A stretch of DNA of 64,000 nucleotides, from positions 18,210,320-18,274,319 of the forward strand of contig CM042086.1 in NCBI GenBank assembly GCA_023512835.1. The letters run 5' to 3'. The notes beneath the pieces were generated by a model. The model saw nothing but the letters and a program-made list of their open reading frames with translations. It had not been told where the DNA came from and ran no database searches. Source of the DNA: Taxillus chinensis. Its lineage: Eukaryota > Streptophyta > Magnoliopsida > Santalales > Loranthaceae. The position numbers and the translations under genes were made by a program. Positions 23,678-34,477 of the stretch are shown here, piece by piece; the stretch's first letter is position 1; every line of letters starts with the position of its first letter.

Positions 23678-24482
23678 CGGATTACCTGTATTTGGGTGAG
23701 TGATTGATAGTAAGTATAAAATATTTTATTATTTTTAAAAATTTAACACTTATTAAATATATAATTGTTGATTACAGTTTAATATCAAACAAAAAAGATG
23801 AGAAGATTATAATAGTGTGTTTGATAAGGGCTAGAAGACAAACAAAAAAAAAATGTGTCCAGCTCCAGCATGCTTCGAAGTCTATTTTTAGAGGAAGCTC
23901 ATTTTTTATTGTGCTTAATAGAAGCATACCCCAACCATACAAATGAAACATTGGCTTGAAATCTTTAACGTCTGTTTTATGCCCAACAAGAGTAAAAGCA
24001 ATTGTTGTTGTCCAAAAAACATATAACACAAAAGAAATGAGTATATCGTAAGTGTAACAAAATAATCCGTTCATAAAATTAGAAGCGGAAGAGATGTCCC
24101 CATGTGTGTGTGTGTGTGTGTGAGGAGGGGGGGAGCATGAATATGGAGAGGGTGAGATAGAAGACGAGTTGAACCTCCTTCAAAAGGAGGTAGCAAAGGG
24201 CAATGAAGTCCGGACCCAACAGTGAGAGGCCCAAAGAGCCACTGTTAACTATCGTCAAAATTCGGTGATTCATGGCCATTAGATTCCCCACCATCTGTGC
24301 CTACTTAAGGCAGAGTGGTATGTGAGCAGGCTCAGTTTTGGGACGGAATCAATTTTATCAAGTCTTTAAGAATACATGGAATAAGGAATCAAGATTTCAT
24401 AGGAAATTGTGGGTGCGTGTGTGAGAAAAAATAAAAGCAGAGAATGAGAAGAAGAAATACAAAGGAAGAAAAAGAAAAAACA
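23471..24482. other. Kinesin 3' flank with compound microsatellite
   Basis: This is non-coding. A (TA)n(CA)n tract runs about 23619-23675, and a (GT)n tract at about 24102-24122 is followed by G-runs. The left flank of the young copia element ends at 24482. I see no other gene. Confidence 0.5.
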
Positions 24483-24737
24483 TGTACGAACACACGTTGC
24501 GTTGTGCAACCAGAAATTGTGTTGCCTTCCATTACGTCCGTTCCCCTCTTTATAATATACAACTAGCTATCTAAATATGGTACTACCATATTTACAATGA
24601 TTACATATTGATGACAAACTAAATAAGGTAGATTACAAGATGGCAAACGCTCCGTAGATGGTAACGGCATCAATATTAGCTGGAACAATATTTGGAGACG
24701 CCACCTAGCGCAGCGGGAGCCGGAGGGCCGCTCAACA
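24483..24737 (-). repeat. 3' LTR of the copia element
   Basis: 255 bp, reading TGTTGAGCGG to GTTCGTACA on the minus strand. It is preceded by a G-rich polypurine tract (CCTTGAGGGGGG on the minus strand, about 24738-24750). It looks identical to 29277-29531. Confidence 0.92.
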
Positions 24738-24744
24738 CCCCCCC

Positions 24745-27700
24745 TCAAGGTGGAGCATGGGGATCGTAAATGCCCAGCTTGCGATGAAGTAAGGCAAACT
24801 GCCGCGGACCGAGGGCCTTCGTGAAAATATCAGCGGGCTGTTGGGCCGTAGGAATATACGTAGGACGAAGGGTGCCGCGGGTGATTTCGTCACGGATGAA
24901 GTGACAGTCAACCTCAATATGTTTGGTGCGCTCATGAAAGACCGGGTTGGCGGCAATGTGCAAGGCAGATTGGCTATCACAGTGAACCGGGATGGTGGTC
25001 GGGTGGCAGACGCCGAGATCAAGTAACAGGCCTTTGAGCCATTTGAGTTCACACGCCGTGGTGGCGAGAGACCGATACTCAGCCTCGGCAGAGGAACGTG
25101 ATACAGTTTGCTGTTTCTTCGTCTTCCAAGAGATGGGCGAGGTCCCAAGCGTGACAAAGTATCCGGTAAGAGACCGGCGAGTAACAGGGCAGCTAGCCCA
25201 GTCGGAATCACAATAAGCCGTGAGGCACAGATCGGAGGCAGAAGACAAGAGAATCCCTTGGCCAGGTGCCAGTTTGAGATACCGGACAACTCTCAGGGCT
25301 GCGTCCCAATGGGGAACGCGAGGCTGCTGCATAAATTGCGCCAAAGTGTGCACGCAGTAGGACAACTCAGGCCGAGTAAAGGTAAGGTAAATCAGACGCC
25401 CAATAAGGCGGCGATACCGTTCAGGATCGGTTAAGCAGGGATCCTGTGTCAGAGCCAAATTATGATTTGGCATGATGGGAGAAGAAACGGGTTTAGCACC
25501 CGACAACCCAACCTCAGTAAGAAGGTCCAACACATACTTGCGTTGAGTCAAGAAGAAACCATCCTTATTCCGTGCAACTTCCACACCCAAAAAATATTTC
25601 AACAAACCGAGGTCCTTCATATGGAAGCAAGTACCCAGATACGCCTTGAAGCGACGAATCGCGGTTCCGTCGTTGCCAGAAATGATGAGATCGTCCACAT
25701 ATACAAGGACATGGAGGCGTGTCGACCCGCGCCGTAACGTAAAGAGGGAGTAATCCGATCGAGACTGGACGAAGCCATACTGCGTGAGAGCGGAGACAAG
25801 CTTGGCGAACCAACAACGCGGGGCTTGGCGCAGACCATAAAGAGATTTATGGAGGCGACAAACTTGTCCAGTCGCAGCGCGTGTGAAACCAGGGGGCGGC
25901 CGCATATACACTTCCTCGTCGAGGTCACCGTGTAAGAAAGCATTGTGGACGTCCATCTGATGGACGGCCCAATTTCGGGCGGCTGCAACAGCAAGAAAAC
26001 AACGTACACTAACCATCTTCGCAACAGGAGCGAACGTCTCACGATAATCGATGCCTTCAACCTGATGGTTGCCCAAGATCACCAAGCGAGCTTTGTACCT
26101 CTCAATCGTCCCATCCGAATGATATTTGATTTTGTAGACCCACTTGCTGCCCAGTGCCCTCTTTCCAGGGGGCAGCGTAGTGACGGTCCACGTCCCATTG
26201 ACCTCAAGAGCATCCAGCTCTTTCCTCATGGCGTCCTGCCAATGAGGATGACGTACAGCCTCCTGATAGGAGCGAGGCTCATGGCCAGCATTGACGGCTG
26301 CCAAGAAAGATCGGTGCTGTGGAGTGAATTTTCCGTCATGAGTATACTTGGCGAGGGGGTATCGCGTGCCAGTTGGACGGGTGACAGCTTTCTCACCCAT
26401 GGCAGTCCCCTCCTGCGGTTTGGTGTGGAGCGCATAGTCCTTGAGCCGTACAGACGACTGCTTAGTACGGTGTCCACGCCCCAGTGGGGCTTCTGTGGTC
26501 GGACCACTGTCGTGCAGGCCCGGACGCACGAGTGCCTCGTTCGCAGGATCAGACGTGGCATCCGCGGAAGCAACAACAGGGGCAGTCACGACGCGCTCAT
26601 CAGCCGGGGCCTCAAGGTCGATGGAGTCATCACCAATGGGCGTGTCTGCGAGAGGAGCAAGCACAGGTGCCACGTCATCGGAAGTGTGTGGCACCGATGG
26701 GCTTGCACCGGAGGCATCGTCTAGAGAGGATGTCGTCACCGCGTCGACCTCGAGTGCGCCTTCGACAGGTAAGTGCGAGAAATCACCGAGGGCCGTTGGC
26801 GAGGTAGCTCGTGCACACGCCACATCAGCAAAAGGAAACACGTCTTCTGAAAACACCACATCTCGTGACACAAAAACCTCATGGGTGGTGAGATCATATA
26901 AAGTCCAACCGGTTTTCCCGTAGGGGTACCCCAGAAAGATACAGCGTTGGGAGCGGCTGGCAAATTTGTCTCGTTCTCTGTTGATATTCTTTCCATAACA
27001 CAGACAGCCAAATACACGTAAGTGAGTGTAAGAAGGGCGCTTACCATGCAAGAATTCATACGGTGTTTTATGGTCCAACAGACTGGTGGGCGTGCGGTTG
27101 ATCAAATATGCAGCAGTCAGAACGCAGTCACCCCAAAAACGCAAAGGCAAATTAGCTTGGAGGCGTAATGCGCGAGCCACATTTAAAATGTGGCGATGCT
27201 TGCGCTCAACGCGGCCATTTTGTTGTGGCGTAGCACGACAAGATGTCTGGTGGATGATGCCATGTTCGAGGAAGAAGGACGTCAAACACATGAATTCCGT
27301 GCCATTATCGGTGCGTACAACACGCACCTTGGTCTGAAATTGCCGTTCCACCATAGCAAGAAAATTTCGCAGGACACTACTAACTTCGGTTTTTGTGTGA
27401 AGCAAATACACCCACACAGAACGCGAATAGTCATCCACAATTGTAAGAAAATATGAAGCACCTGACAAAGAAACAGTCTTATATGGACCCCACAAATCAC
27501 AATGAATCAATTGAAATTTTGCTGTAGCATTATTCGTACTCAAAGAAAAAGAATCCCGAGTTTGTTTTGCACAGACACAAACATCACACAGTTTATTCTT
27601 TGATCCTTCAGTTATTGATCGACCAAGAACAATGACAGCTTGCTCACAATTTTGTGCGAAGGATGACCCGGTCGTCGATGCCATACATCGGACGAAGTTG

Positions 27701-27780
27701 TAGTTGTAGTAGTGAATGCGGCGAAGCCAACCCCCCGTCCGTAATAGAATATAGTCCGTTTTGTTGCTTACCCGCACCAA
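24745..27780 (-). CDS. copia pol: integrase, reverse transcriptase, RNase H (intact open frame)
   Basis: The open frame gives 1011 codons. The first roughly 54 residues are an out-of-frame read; genuine family sequence starts near SITEGSKNKLCDVC (about 27620). The integrase shows D95 (HCDLWG), D158 (RTDNGTEF) and E192 (GRVERKH); I count 33 residues between the last two, slightly short of the usual 35. RT carries YKARLV, MDVHNAFLHGDL, LYGLRQAPRCWF and the catalytic YVDD at residues 694-697 (25690-25701). RNase H has YCDSDWA, SRSSAEAEYRSLA and the HERTKHIEVDCHFIRDE end. The domain order IN-RT-RH defines Ty1/copia. The missing upstream protease frame suggests it is not expressed normally. Confidence 0.92.
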   Translation of the reverse strand: MVRVSNKTDYILLRTGGWLRRIHYYNYNFVRCMASTTGSSFAQNCEQAVIVLGRSITEGSKNKLCDVCVCAKQTRDSFSLSTNNATAKFQLIHCDLWGPYKTVSLSGASYFLTIVDDYSRSVWVYLLHTKTEVSSVLRNFLAMVERQFQTKVRVVRTDNGTEFMCLTSFFLEHGIIHQTSCRATPQQNGRVERKHRHILNVARALRLQANLPLRFWGDCVLTAAYLINRTPTSLLDHKTPYEFLHGKRPSYTHLRVFGCLCYGKNINRERDKFASRSQRCIFLGYPYGKTGWTLYDLTTHEVFVSRDVVFSEDVFPFADVACARATSPTALGDFSHLPVEGALEVDAVTTSSLDDASGASPSVPHTSDDVAPVLAPLADTPIGDDSIDLEAPADERVVTAPVVASADATSDPANEALVRPGLHDSGPTTEAPLGRGHRTKQSSVRLKDYALHTKPQEGTAMGEKAVTRPTGTRYPLAKYTHDGKFTPQHRSFLAAVNAGHEPRSYQEAVRHPHWQDAMRKELDALEVNGTWTVTTLPPGKRALGSKWVYKIKYHSDGTIERYKARLVILGNHQVEGIDYRETFAPVAKMVSVRCFLAVAAARNWAVHQMDVHNAFLHGDLDEEVYMRPPPGFTRAATGQVCRLHKSLYGLRQAPRCWFAKLVSALTQYGFVQSRSDYSLFTLRRGSTRLHVLVYVDDLIISGNDGTAIRRFKAYLGTCFHMKDLGLLKYFLGVEVARNKDGFFLTQRKYVLDLLTEVGLSGAKPVSSPIMPNHNLALTQDPCLTDPERYRRLIGRLIYLTFTRPELSYCVHTLAQFMQQPRVPHWDAALRVVRYLKLAPGQGILLSSASDLCLTAYCDSDWASCPVTRRSLTGYFVTLGTSPISWKTKKQQTVSRSSAEAEYRSLATTACELKWLKGLLLDLGVCHPTTIPVHCDSQSALHIAANPVFHERTKHIEVDCHFIRDEITRGTLRPTYIPTAQQPADIFTKALGPRQFALLHRKLGIYDPHAPP

Positions 27781-28107
27781 TCACCATCCTGGAAGTGCGT
27801 TCCTGAATGGCACAAGAGTCAACACGAAACTCAATAATGCAATCCGTGTCGGCAAGTAATTGTGCCACCGAAATCAAATTACAATGCAAATCCGGAACAT
27901 AAAGCACATTATGCAATCGTATGTTTGCCGTCAAATACACGGTTCCTTTCTCCAGGTGCCTGTACCCTACGCCCATCGGCTAGGCTAACAACAATACCCA
28001 GTGAGTCGTGTCGTCTCACGCAGCGTGTTCGTGTCGCACGTCATGTGTTGGGTGGCTCCTGTATCAAGTATCCAATTTAAGTCATGCCCTGTAGTGTGCT
28101 TACCAGG
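27620..28107 (-). pseudogene. copia protease and pre-integrase domain, frameshifted
   Basis: Family text lies in different frames. WILDTGATQHMTCDTNTLRE, the protease active site DTGA, is near 28030-28080. IVVSLADGRRVQAPG is near 27960-28000. RLHNVLYVPDLHCNLISVA, then SRMVIGAGKQQNGLYSI, is near 27740-27920. The WHRRPGHPSHKIVSKLS segment is near 27640-27700. At least two or three frame changes separate them. The breaks are described only; no joined protein is implied. Confidence 0.75.
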
Positions 28108-29253
28108 TCATCTCTTCATTGGCGCCAAGTGACCTTGTTCGTTTGCATCAGGTTTAACAACGTTGCCCATTGCTCGTTCTTTGAACCCATGCCCTGGCCG
28201 CCGTCCTTCACACGCTTCAGATGTGGACTCGACACCCTTGGCCATGTTCGCACGAGGTAACACATCACGCCCTCGCCCGCGTCCTCTAACCGAGGTCCCC
28301 CTGCTTGCACGACCGCGACCTCCTCCACGGTTCTCTGCACGAGGACGATCGCCCCACCAATCAGGGTACCCGATTGCTTGAAAGCAATGATCTTCATCAT
28401 GTCCTCGCCTCTGACAAAACGTGCAGGTGATGGTTTGCTTTACGTCGGTCAGTGTCCGACGTTCTCCTGCAGTGTTCTGTACCGCAAATGCCATCACTTC
28501 TCGTCCGGGCTCTTTGGTACGCACGATTTGTCGCACGCGTTCTTCCTGAATCACCATTGCGTACGCCCGGTTGAGAGTAGGAAGTGGTTCGGTGCTCAGA
28601 ATATTTGACCGAACCGTTCCAAAGGCGTCATCATCCAAACCCATCAGAAACTGGTGCACCTTGCTCTCCTCCCGCTTTCGCTCATAAGCAATGTTCAAGC
28701 TGCACGTACACCCTCCACATTGACAGGTGGGAAGCTGTTCATAGTTGGCAAGTTCCTCCCACACTTGCTTCAATTTCCCAAAATAGGTGACGATTGGGAT
28801 TCCTTTCTGTCGGCAATTGAGCAACTCCGCGTGTAGTTGATGTATACGCGGGCCATTGCTGACAGCAAAACGTTCCTTGATGTCGTCCCACAGGTCTTTT
28901 GCCAACTCTACATACGTAATGGTGGAACGCAACGTTGGCTCGATGGTGTTGAGAATCCATGAGACCAACATCGAGTTCACCGTCCACCATTCTTCGAGGT
29001 CGACCGAGTCCGCAGCGAGTTGCGGAATCGTTCCGGCCACGAAACCGTACTTCTTCTTTGCGCGCAATGACGTACGCATTGCCCGCGCCCATTCCTCATA
29101 ATTGTCACCCTTCAATTGAACTTGGGTGATTATGTTCCCGGGATTGTCGTTGGAGTTTAGCAGGTAGGGAGATGTGACTCCTCCAGAGGTTTTCTCGCTT
29201 TTCCTCTCCACGAGCGCACTCTCCCCTTGCCTTTCCTCTCCACGAGCAGCCAT
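28108..29253 (-). CDS. copia gag, 381 aa
   Basis: I chose the Met at 29253 (MAARGEERQGE) because upstream codons lie near the LTR and primer site. Residues about 40-200 match the UBN2/gag_2-type domain (LKGDNYEEWARAMRTSLRAK, then ELAKDLWDDIKERF and LHAELLNCRQ). A Cys cluster QCGGCTC is followed by a CCHC zinc knuckle, CTFCQRRGHDEDHC, and an RG-rich tail (RGRGRGR). It encodes the capsid of virus-like particles and packages element RNA. The frame is intact and ends at TGA 28108-28110. No gag-pol readthrough frame is visible. Confidence 0.88.
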   Translation of the reverse strand: MAARGEERQGESALVERKSEKTSGGVTSPYLLNSNDNPGNIITQVQLKGDNYEEWARAMRTSLRAKKKYGFVAGTIPQLAADSVDLEEWWTVNSMLVSWILNTIEPTLRSTITYVELAKDLWDDIKERFAVSNGPRIHQLHAELLNCRQKGIPIVTYFGKLKQVWEELANYEQLPTCQCGGCTCSLNIAYERKREESKVHQFLMGLDDDAFGTVRSNILSTEPLPTLNRAYAMVIQEERVRQIVRTKEPGREVMAFAVQNTAGERRTLTDVKQTITCTFCQRRGHDEDHCFQAIGYPDWWGDRPRAENRGGGRGRASRGTSVRGRGRGRDVLPRANMAKGVESTSEACEGRRPGHGFKERAMGNVVKPDANEQGHLAPMKR

Positions 29254-29264
29254 GTCAAAAGTTA

Positions 29265-29276
29265 GGCTCGATACCA
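29265..29276 (-). other. tRNA primer-binding site of the copia element
   Basis: Directly inside the 5' LTR the minus strand reads TGGTATCGAGCC, close to the TGGTATCAGAGC complement of initiator Met tRNA used by plant LTR elements. Confidence 0.8.
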
Positions 29277-29531
29277 TGTACGAACACACGTTGCGTTGTG
29301 CAACCAGAAATTGTGTTGCCTTCCATTACGTCCGTTCCCCTCTTTATAATATACAACTAGCTATCTAAATATGGTACTACCATATTTACAATGATTACAT
29401 ATTGATGACAAACTAAATAAGGTAGATTACAAGATGGCAAACGCTCCGTAGATGGTAACGGCATCAATATTAGCTGGAACAATATTTGGAGACGCCACCT
29501 AGCGCAGCGGGAGCCGGAGGGCCGCTCAACA
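29277..29531 (-). repeat. 5' LTR of the copia element
   Basis: 255 bp, by eye indistinguishable from the copy at 24483-24737. It contains TATA-like TTATAAAGAGG on the minus strand (near 29340-29350), a possible start of element transcription. Confidence 0.92.
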
Positions 29532-30540
29532 AACATGAATGAGAACGAGGACGACGATGAAATACGGAATTGAATACACCAATGCAAAACTCGTACTGCG
29601 TGACTTCCCTCCTTTCATATTAAAATAATAAAATTATTAATAGCAAGCTGTAAACTATTGCTATATGTGACCAATGCAAGTTATGTATTCTAGGATATTG
29701 TTTAAATAGCATATTGGAATAGATAGTATATATTTGATTCTAAAGAGCCAGATAGATAAAGAGAAGGTTGAAGGTGCTTTAAGTGCATTATTACTACCTA
29801 TTTGTTGGAACAATCATATTATTAAAATTTTTAATCAATATAATATAATATGTTCATTCGGCCCAGAGGCCTATTTTGCATTAAAATTTTGTTTACCTAT
29901 TTCATTCATTTTATTATATTAGTTTCAATCATTTTTCCTCTTACTTCTTTATCCTGAACACTTTTATTGGTTTTCTAATATTTTGTTATGTTTTAGTTAT
30001 TTACTGATGTTGGAATATAACTTTCCTCGAACTAGTTAGACAAGAAAGAACACAGCGATATACCATACATATATAAAAATAATATCATATTAAAATAGCT
30101 AAAAAAGTGTTGAGCATGTTATTTTATTGGAATAAAAAATAACTAATCAAATTTTATAAAGTAAATGTTTTAGCTAAAATTTAACTAAAATATAATGAAC
30201 CATTAGTACTCTTACGTATTAATATTGTTAAGATCAGACAAAGTCACCTGACTATTAACATGTTATAATATTATTCATTTTAGACTCATTATATATAGTT
30301 TTAAAACGCGATGTTACAATTATGAGTCTACACCATCATATTGAACTCATTGAATTTTCTGCTTTCTTTGTGGAATAATTTCTCCAATAAATATAATAGA
30401 CCATATGTAAAAAATTTTAATATCTTGTGTATTGAATCCTATAAAATTGAGTAATTTTAAAAGATTTATATATATTGAGCTCAACACAATTGAATTTAAT
30501 TATAAAGGTCTCAAAAGGAAACTTCTTAATATGAATTTTG
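29532..30540. other. AT-rich non-coding stretch
   Basis: I see no supported gene. A stretch around 30100-30215 has TTAGCTAAAATTTAACTAAAA-type motifs like those at 10285-10765, possibly MITE debris. Confidence 0.4.
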
Positions 30541-30559
30541 AACCAATCTAATAACTTAT

Positions 30560-31420
30560 ATTGTTAGATCAATAAAGAAAGAAAATAAATGACAAACTCA
30601 TCAAATGAGCAAACAGTTTGAATGGAAGGTGACTAAGACGATTATGCCATGTAGAAACTGATATAACATTAGTTTGGGCCTGGAGTTCATATGCTTCACT
30701 GATATTCAGGATGTAAAGGTTGTGTGATCTTCTATCTTTGCCAATCATCCTCTTGGATTTTATGTCCTGAATAGCAAAATGTATAGAGAAGAAAGTAACT
30801 ATCAATGTAGTACTGGTGACCAGGGCACTGACAGAAATCAAATTCAATTGACATTGAGGTGCAAAAAGAACTTTTTTGAGTGTGAATCCATCATGTAATT
30901 AAATGTCCTAGGCAAAATGAACTAACACTTGGGATTTATTTGGTAGGTGAACAACTGTATTTGGAATAGCATTCAGGGAATTAAACAAACTGGCTTGACA
31001 ACAAATATGGCGTGTAGCACCAGAGTCCACAATCCACCAATTATTAGAACCAAATTGGAACCCACTGTGTCATTATTTGACATATGGGTCGGGTATGATG
31101 TGCAGCAGCAATAGAAGATTTTTTTGGTTTATACTTATTGTCAGGAGGATATCCATGAAGCCTGTAACATCGACATCGATCAATGACATGACCAAAGAGA
31201 GCTTGCAATACGTGCAAAAGGTCCTATCCCGTTTTAAGTTTTTAAAGGTATTAGAATGTGTATGTTGAGATACAGAACAATACACCCACATTTATCGACA
31301 ATTGTCTTGAGAGAGAACGCAATAGAACTAGCATTAGTGGCATTGTTAGACTCAGAGTTTGTTTTCGATTGTTGTTTTTCTTTAACAAGTAAGAAAAGAG
31401 TCCATAAGTAGTAATTGCAA
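30560..31420 (-). pseudogene. copia gag zinc knuckle, protease and pre-integrase remnant
   Basis: On the minus strand, from high to low coordinates: CTYCK with a degraded zinc knuckle and CYRLHGYPPDNKYKPKK text (about 31130-31240), WWIVDSGATRHICC with the protease DSGA (about 31000-31050), LNLISVSALV (about 30820-30850), then STWHNRLSHLPFKLF of the pre-integrase domain (about 30600-30650). Stops and frameshifts are present, and no integrase or RT follows. Confidence 0.78.
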
Positions 31421-31679
31421 TTTTATTTGAGAAAAAGATTCATCCAAACGCATCTGACATGATATAATTCATCCAATAATGGTCAATTAGGTTTTTGACC
31501 ACATCACAAGTGCATTTGCCACGGGTACACGTGTGTATGTAGTTGTTTCTTGACATAGATGTTGGAAAAGCGTAGTTGAAATCGATATCAAAAGGAAAAA
31601 CCCTTTTTACCCTTAATAGGTATAAATTAGAGTTTAATTAGTTGCGCACAGTTGGGGCATGTTTTATAAGTTTGTTTTC

Positions 31680-34470
31680 CAGAGCATGAAGTGATCTTTT
31701 TGGGAGAAGTGTGTATAACACCAACTACTTACCTTCTGCTTTTTGAATTGTATGCTTGTTTGAACATCTTACTCAGTCTTCCCATGCTACACTCCCTCAA
31801 TAACTTCTTATTTCTCAATATCAAATATTCAATGAAAATTTTTGACATAAAATGCAACTAAATAATTTTTGTTTTTTTCTAAATTCAAAAATAATCTGAT
31901 TCTCTATAGAGAAAAAAATGAAAACCGTTAAACACAATTAGCAATTTTTTAAAATGAAAGTTTAATAATGGGAATTATCGATCCTTAACCTTTTCTTTTC
32001 ATGGGTTAAGTTTTAACAAAACATAATAATAATGAATGATTTTTTTATGTGAAATTAAGATTTTTTTAATTTTTATTTCTTGGAATTGATGTTTATTTTT
32101 AAAATTCATCTATTATTATTATTATTATTATTATTATTGACTCAAAAAAATGGCAAGAGAAAATTATTTTTATATATGTAGAATTCACTGAATGATTTGA
32201 CCAGTGACCAGTACACATTAGAATGTATTGTACTAATTTGCTTGTTGGCTTCTTTAATTTTTATTATTTGACAAAAAATATTGAAGTCTATTAAAATTAT
32301 AGAAAAATGATACAAACAAAAATGAAACACGAAAGCCCTAATTAATACATCTCACTCGACCCCTCTTATTGACTCATCACTTTCAAAGCATTTGGCCTCC
32401 TTGAATCTCTGCCCTTGAGTGTTTCCACCTATTTGTCCTTGGCTCAAAAGAAAGGGCCATAAGAATAATGAACTAACTCTTCATATATTGTCTTGAAGAT
32501 TCAATGACTCGAGGTGTCGAAGCTCAACATAGTTAAAGTTTTGATTGTCGTTGGGTCTAAATTGGAGATTCGGAGATTCAAAGAATTAAAGGATCGAATA
32601 CTTAAATGTATGATTGTTGCTAGGTTTAAATTATAAGTTTGATAACTAGAAAATTTGAAGGTTCTGACTTGAAGGTCATAGATTCATGTATCGCTCATTT
32701 GAAGTGATCACTTGAAATTAGTGGAATACATCTTCGAGACTATAAGGCAATCACCTTCGAGGCATGTATGTCTTAGTCAGAACGCACATAAAGACACTGT
32801 TTCAGTAAGTTATTTTGACAGTATTTGATTGCTTAAAAAGTTCAAATGAACATGTAGAAGCTATCCAAGGCTATGGAAATATGATTCAATGGCGGAGATA
32901 AAAGATGAAATATTGTTAATACTAGCTGGTGGTTTTGTGCAACGGTCATCGTATAAAATGAAAAAATATACCTCACTTTTGGCAAACGTCATATGTATAG
33001 AGTCTAGAGAGATACATAGGCATCAAACAGATAAAAGTGTGAATATCAGAGATAACCGACTAAAAACAAGATTTTCTTAAGTTCATAAAGTTTCATTCAT
33101 CTGCATTCAATGAATTGATAGGGATTTATCAAAAGAGCGGTTAAAGGCCAAAAGGTGCAAATAGTTGAGTACGTAAGAGTAAGTTGTGCTAGACAACACA
33201 TCACAATGAGTGAATTTTGAAGCAATATTATTTTTATAATTGCATAGAAAAGAAAAAAGAGTTTATCTTATTGTAATAAGGGCAAAGCCTTATTGTAGAT
33301 TATAGTATATTGAACTCGATGTAGATATACCCTCACTAATGTAGAGAAGATATCACATTGATTGAATAATGTATATTGTGTTTTTTATTTTATCCACTTA
33401 CATACATGCTGCTAACATGATTCTGTACGAGACAATAAAATATCACTTGATAAACAAATACATCTGAAGATAACCTCTCAAGAAACACACTTAATCTTTG
33501 TTACGAGTTAAAATTAAAAAAAATAGTTTTAGTATATAAAGTCATCTCTCTCTATATATACAATCACACAACTTATTAAGAATTTTATTAGAATCTTGGG
33601 AATATCAGAATTTATATTTTTTAAAAATTTAATGTAATTTTTTAATTCAACTTAAAAAAATTCACTACACAAATTCCAACAAAATACTAAAACCAAAATT
33701 TTTCAAAGCATGCTAGTGATCGCTTGAGAGAAGTGTCACGTAGCACAAGTGTGTATGAACAATTTATGCTGTCTTCACACGCTACACTCCCTCACTCAAT
33801 AACTTCTTATTTCTCAATATCAAATATTCAATGAAATTTTAATTTAGACATAAAATGCAATTAAATATTTTTTTGTTTTTGTTTTATAAATTCATAAAGT
33901 AAAATCTGATTCTCTATAAAAAAAATTAAAACCGTTAAAACATAATTAATAGTTTTTTAAAAAAGAATGTTTGATAGTTAATGAGAATTCTCAATCCCTT
34001 TTTTCCTGGATTGAGTTTTAACAAAACATAATAATAATTAACAAATGATTTTTTTATATGAAACGAAGATTTTTAAATTTTTATTTCTTGGAATTGTTGT
34101 TTATTTTTAAAATTCATCTATTATTATTATTATTTACTCAAAAAAATGGCAAGAGAAAATTATTTTTGCATGTGAATTCACTCAATGATCTGGCCATGTG
34201 CCCAGTATACATTAGAATTTATTGTACTTAATTTGTTTGTTGGCTAGCTTCTTTAATTTTCATTATTTGACAAAAATATTGAAGTTTATTGAAACCGTAG
34301 AAAAAATGATACAAACAAAAATGAAAACACGAGAGCCCTAATTAATACATCTCACCCGACCCGTCTTATTGACTCATCACTGTCAAAGCATTTGGCCTCC
34401 TCGAATCTCAGCCCTTGTGTGTTTCCTGTTTGTCCCCGGCTCAAAAGAAAGAGCCCTGAGAATACTGAAC
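31680..34470. repeat. Duplicated SKS 3' flank: copy A 31680-32490, copy B 33706-34478
   Basis: Both copies share long collinear text: ACTCCCTCA, AACTTCTTATTTCTCAATAT, TCTGATTCTCTATA, CCCTAATTAATACATCTCAC, then GACTCATCACT and GCATTTGGCCTCCT, ending at AACTCTTCATAT. Copy B runs into the stop codon of the SKS gene at 34478. Copy A ends at the equivalent point and then diverges. About 1.2 kb between the copies (32500-33700) looks LTR-like (TATA-rich, TTGAACTCGATGTAG) but is unproved. Confidence 0.85.
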
Positions 34471-34477
34471 TAACTCT

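Larger units (their letters stand above)
24483..29531 (-). mobile_element. Young Ty1/copia LTR retrotransposon (5.05 kb)
   Basis: Complete in outline on the minus strand: 5' LTR 29531-29277, primer site next to it, gag, protease, integrase, RT, RNase H, polypurine tract and 3' LTR 24737-24483. The two 255-bp LTRs look identical base for base by eye and start TG and end CA. AACA flanks both ends (24479-24482 and 29532-29535), a 4-bp target duplication; copia usually makes 5 bp. Identical LTRs mean a recent insertion, yet the protease/pre-integrase region carries frameshifts, so this copy is probably non-autonomous. Confidence 0.93.

Noticed and set aside
25945..26923. Long open frames antisense to copia pol
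   Set aside because: Reverse-strand shadows of the RT/integrase coding region.
28108..29289. Longer gag frame starting at 29289 (MCSYMVSS...)
   Set aside because: Its first part lies in the LTR and primer-site region; MAARGEERQ at 29253 is the likelier start.
24478..29536. A 5-bp AAACA target duplication for the young copia element
   Set aside because: It needs the LTR to end one base earlier and so lose its CA terminus; with TG...CA ends only AACA matches on both sides.
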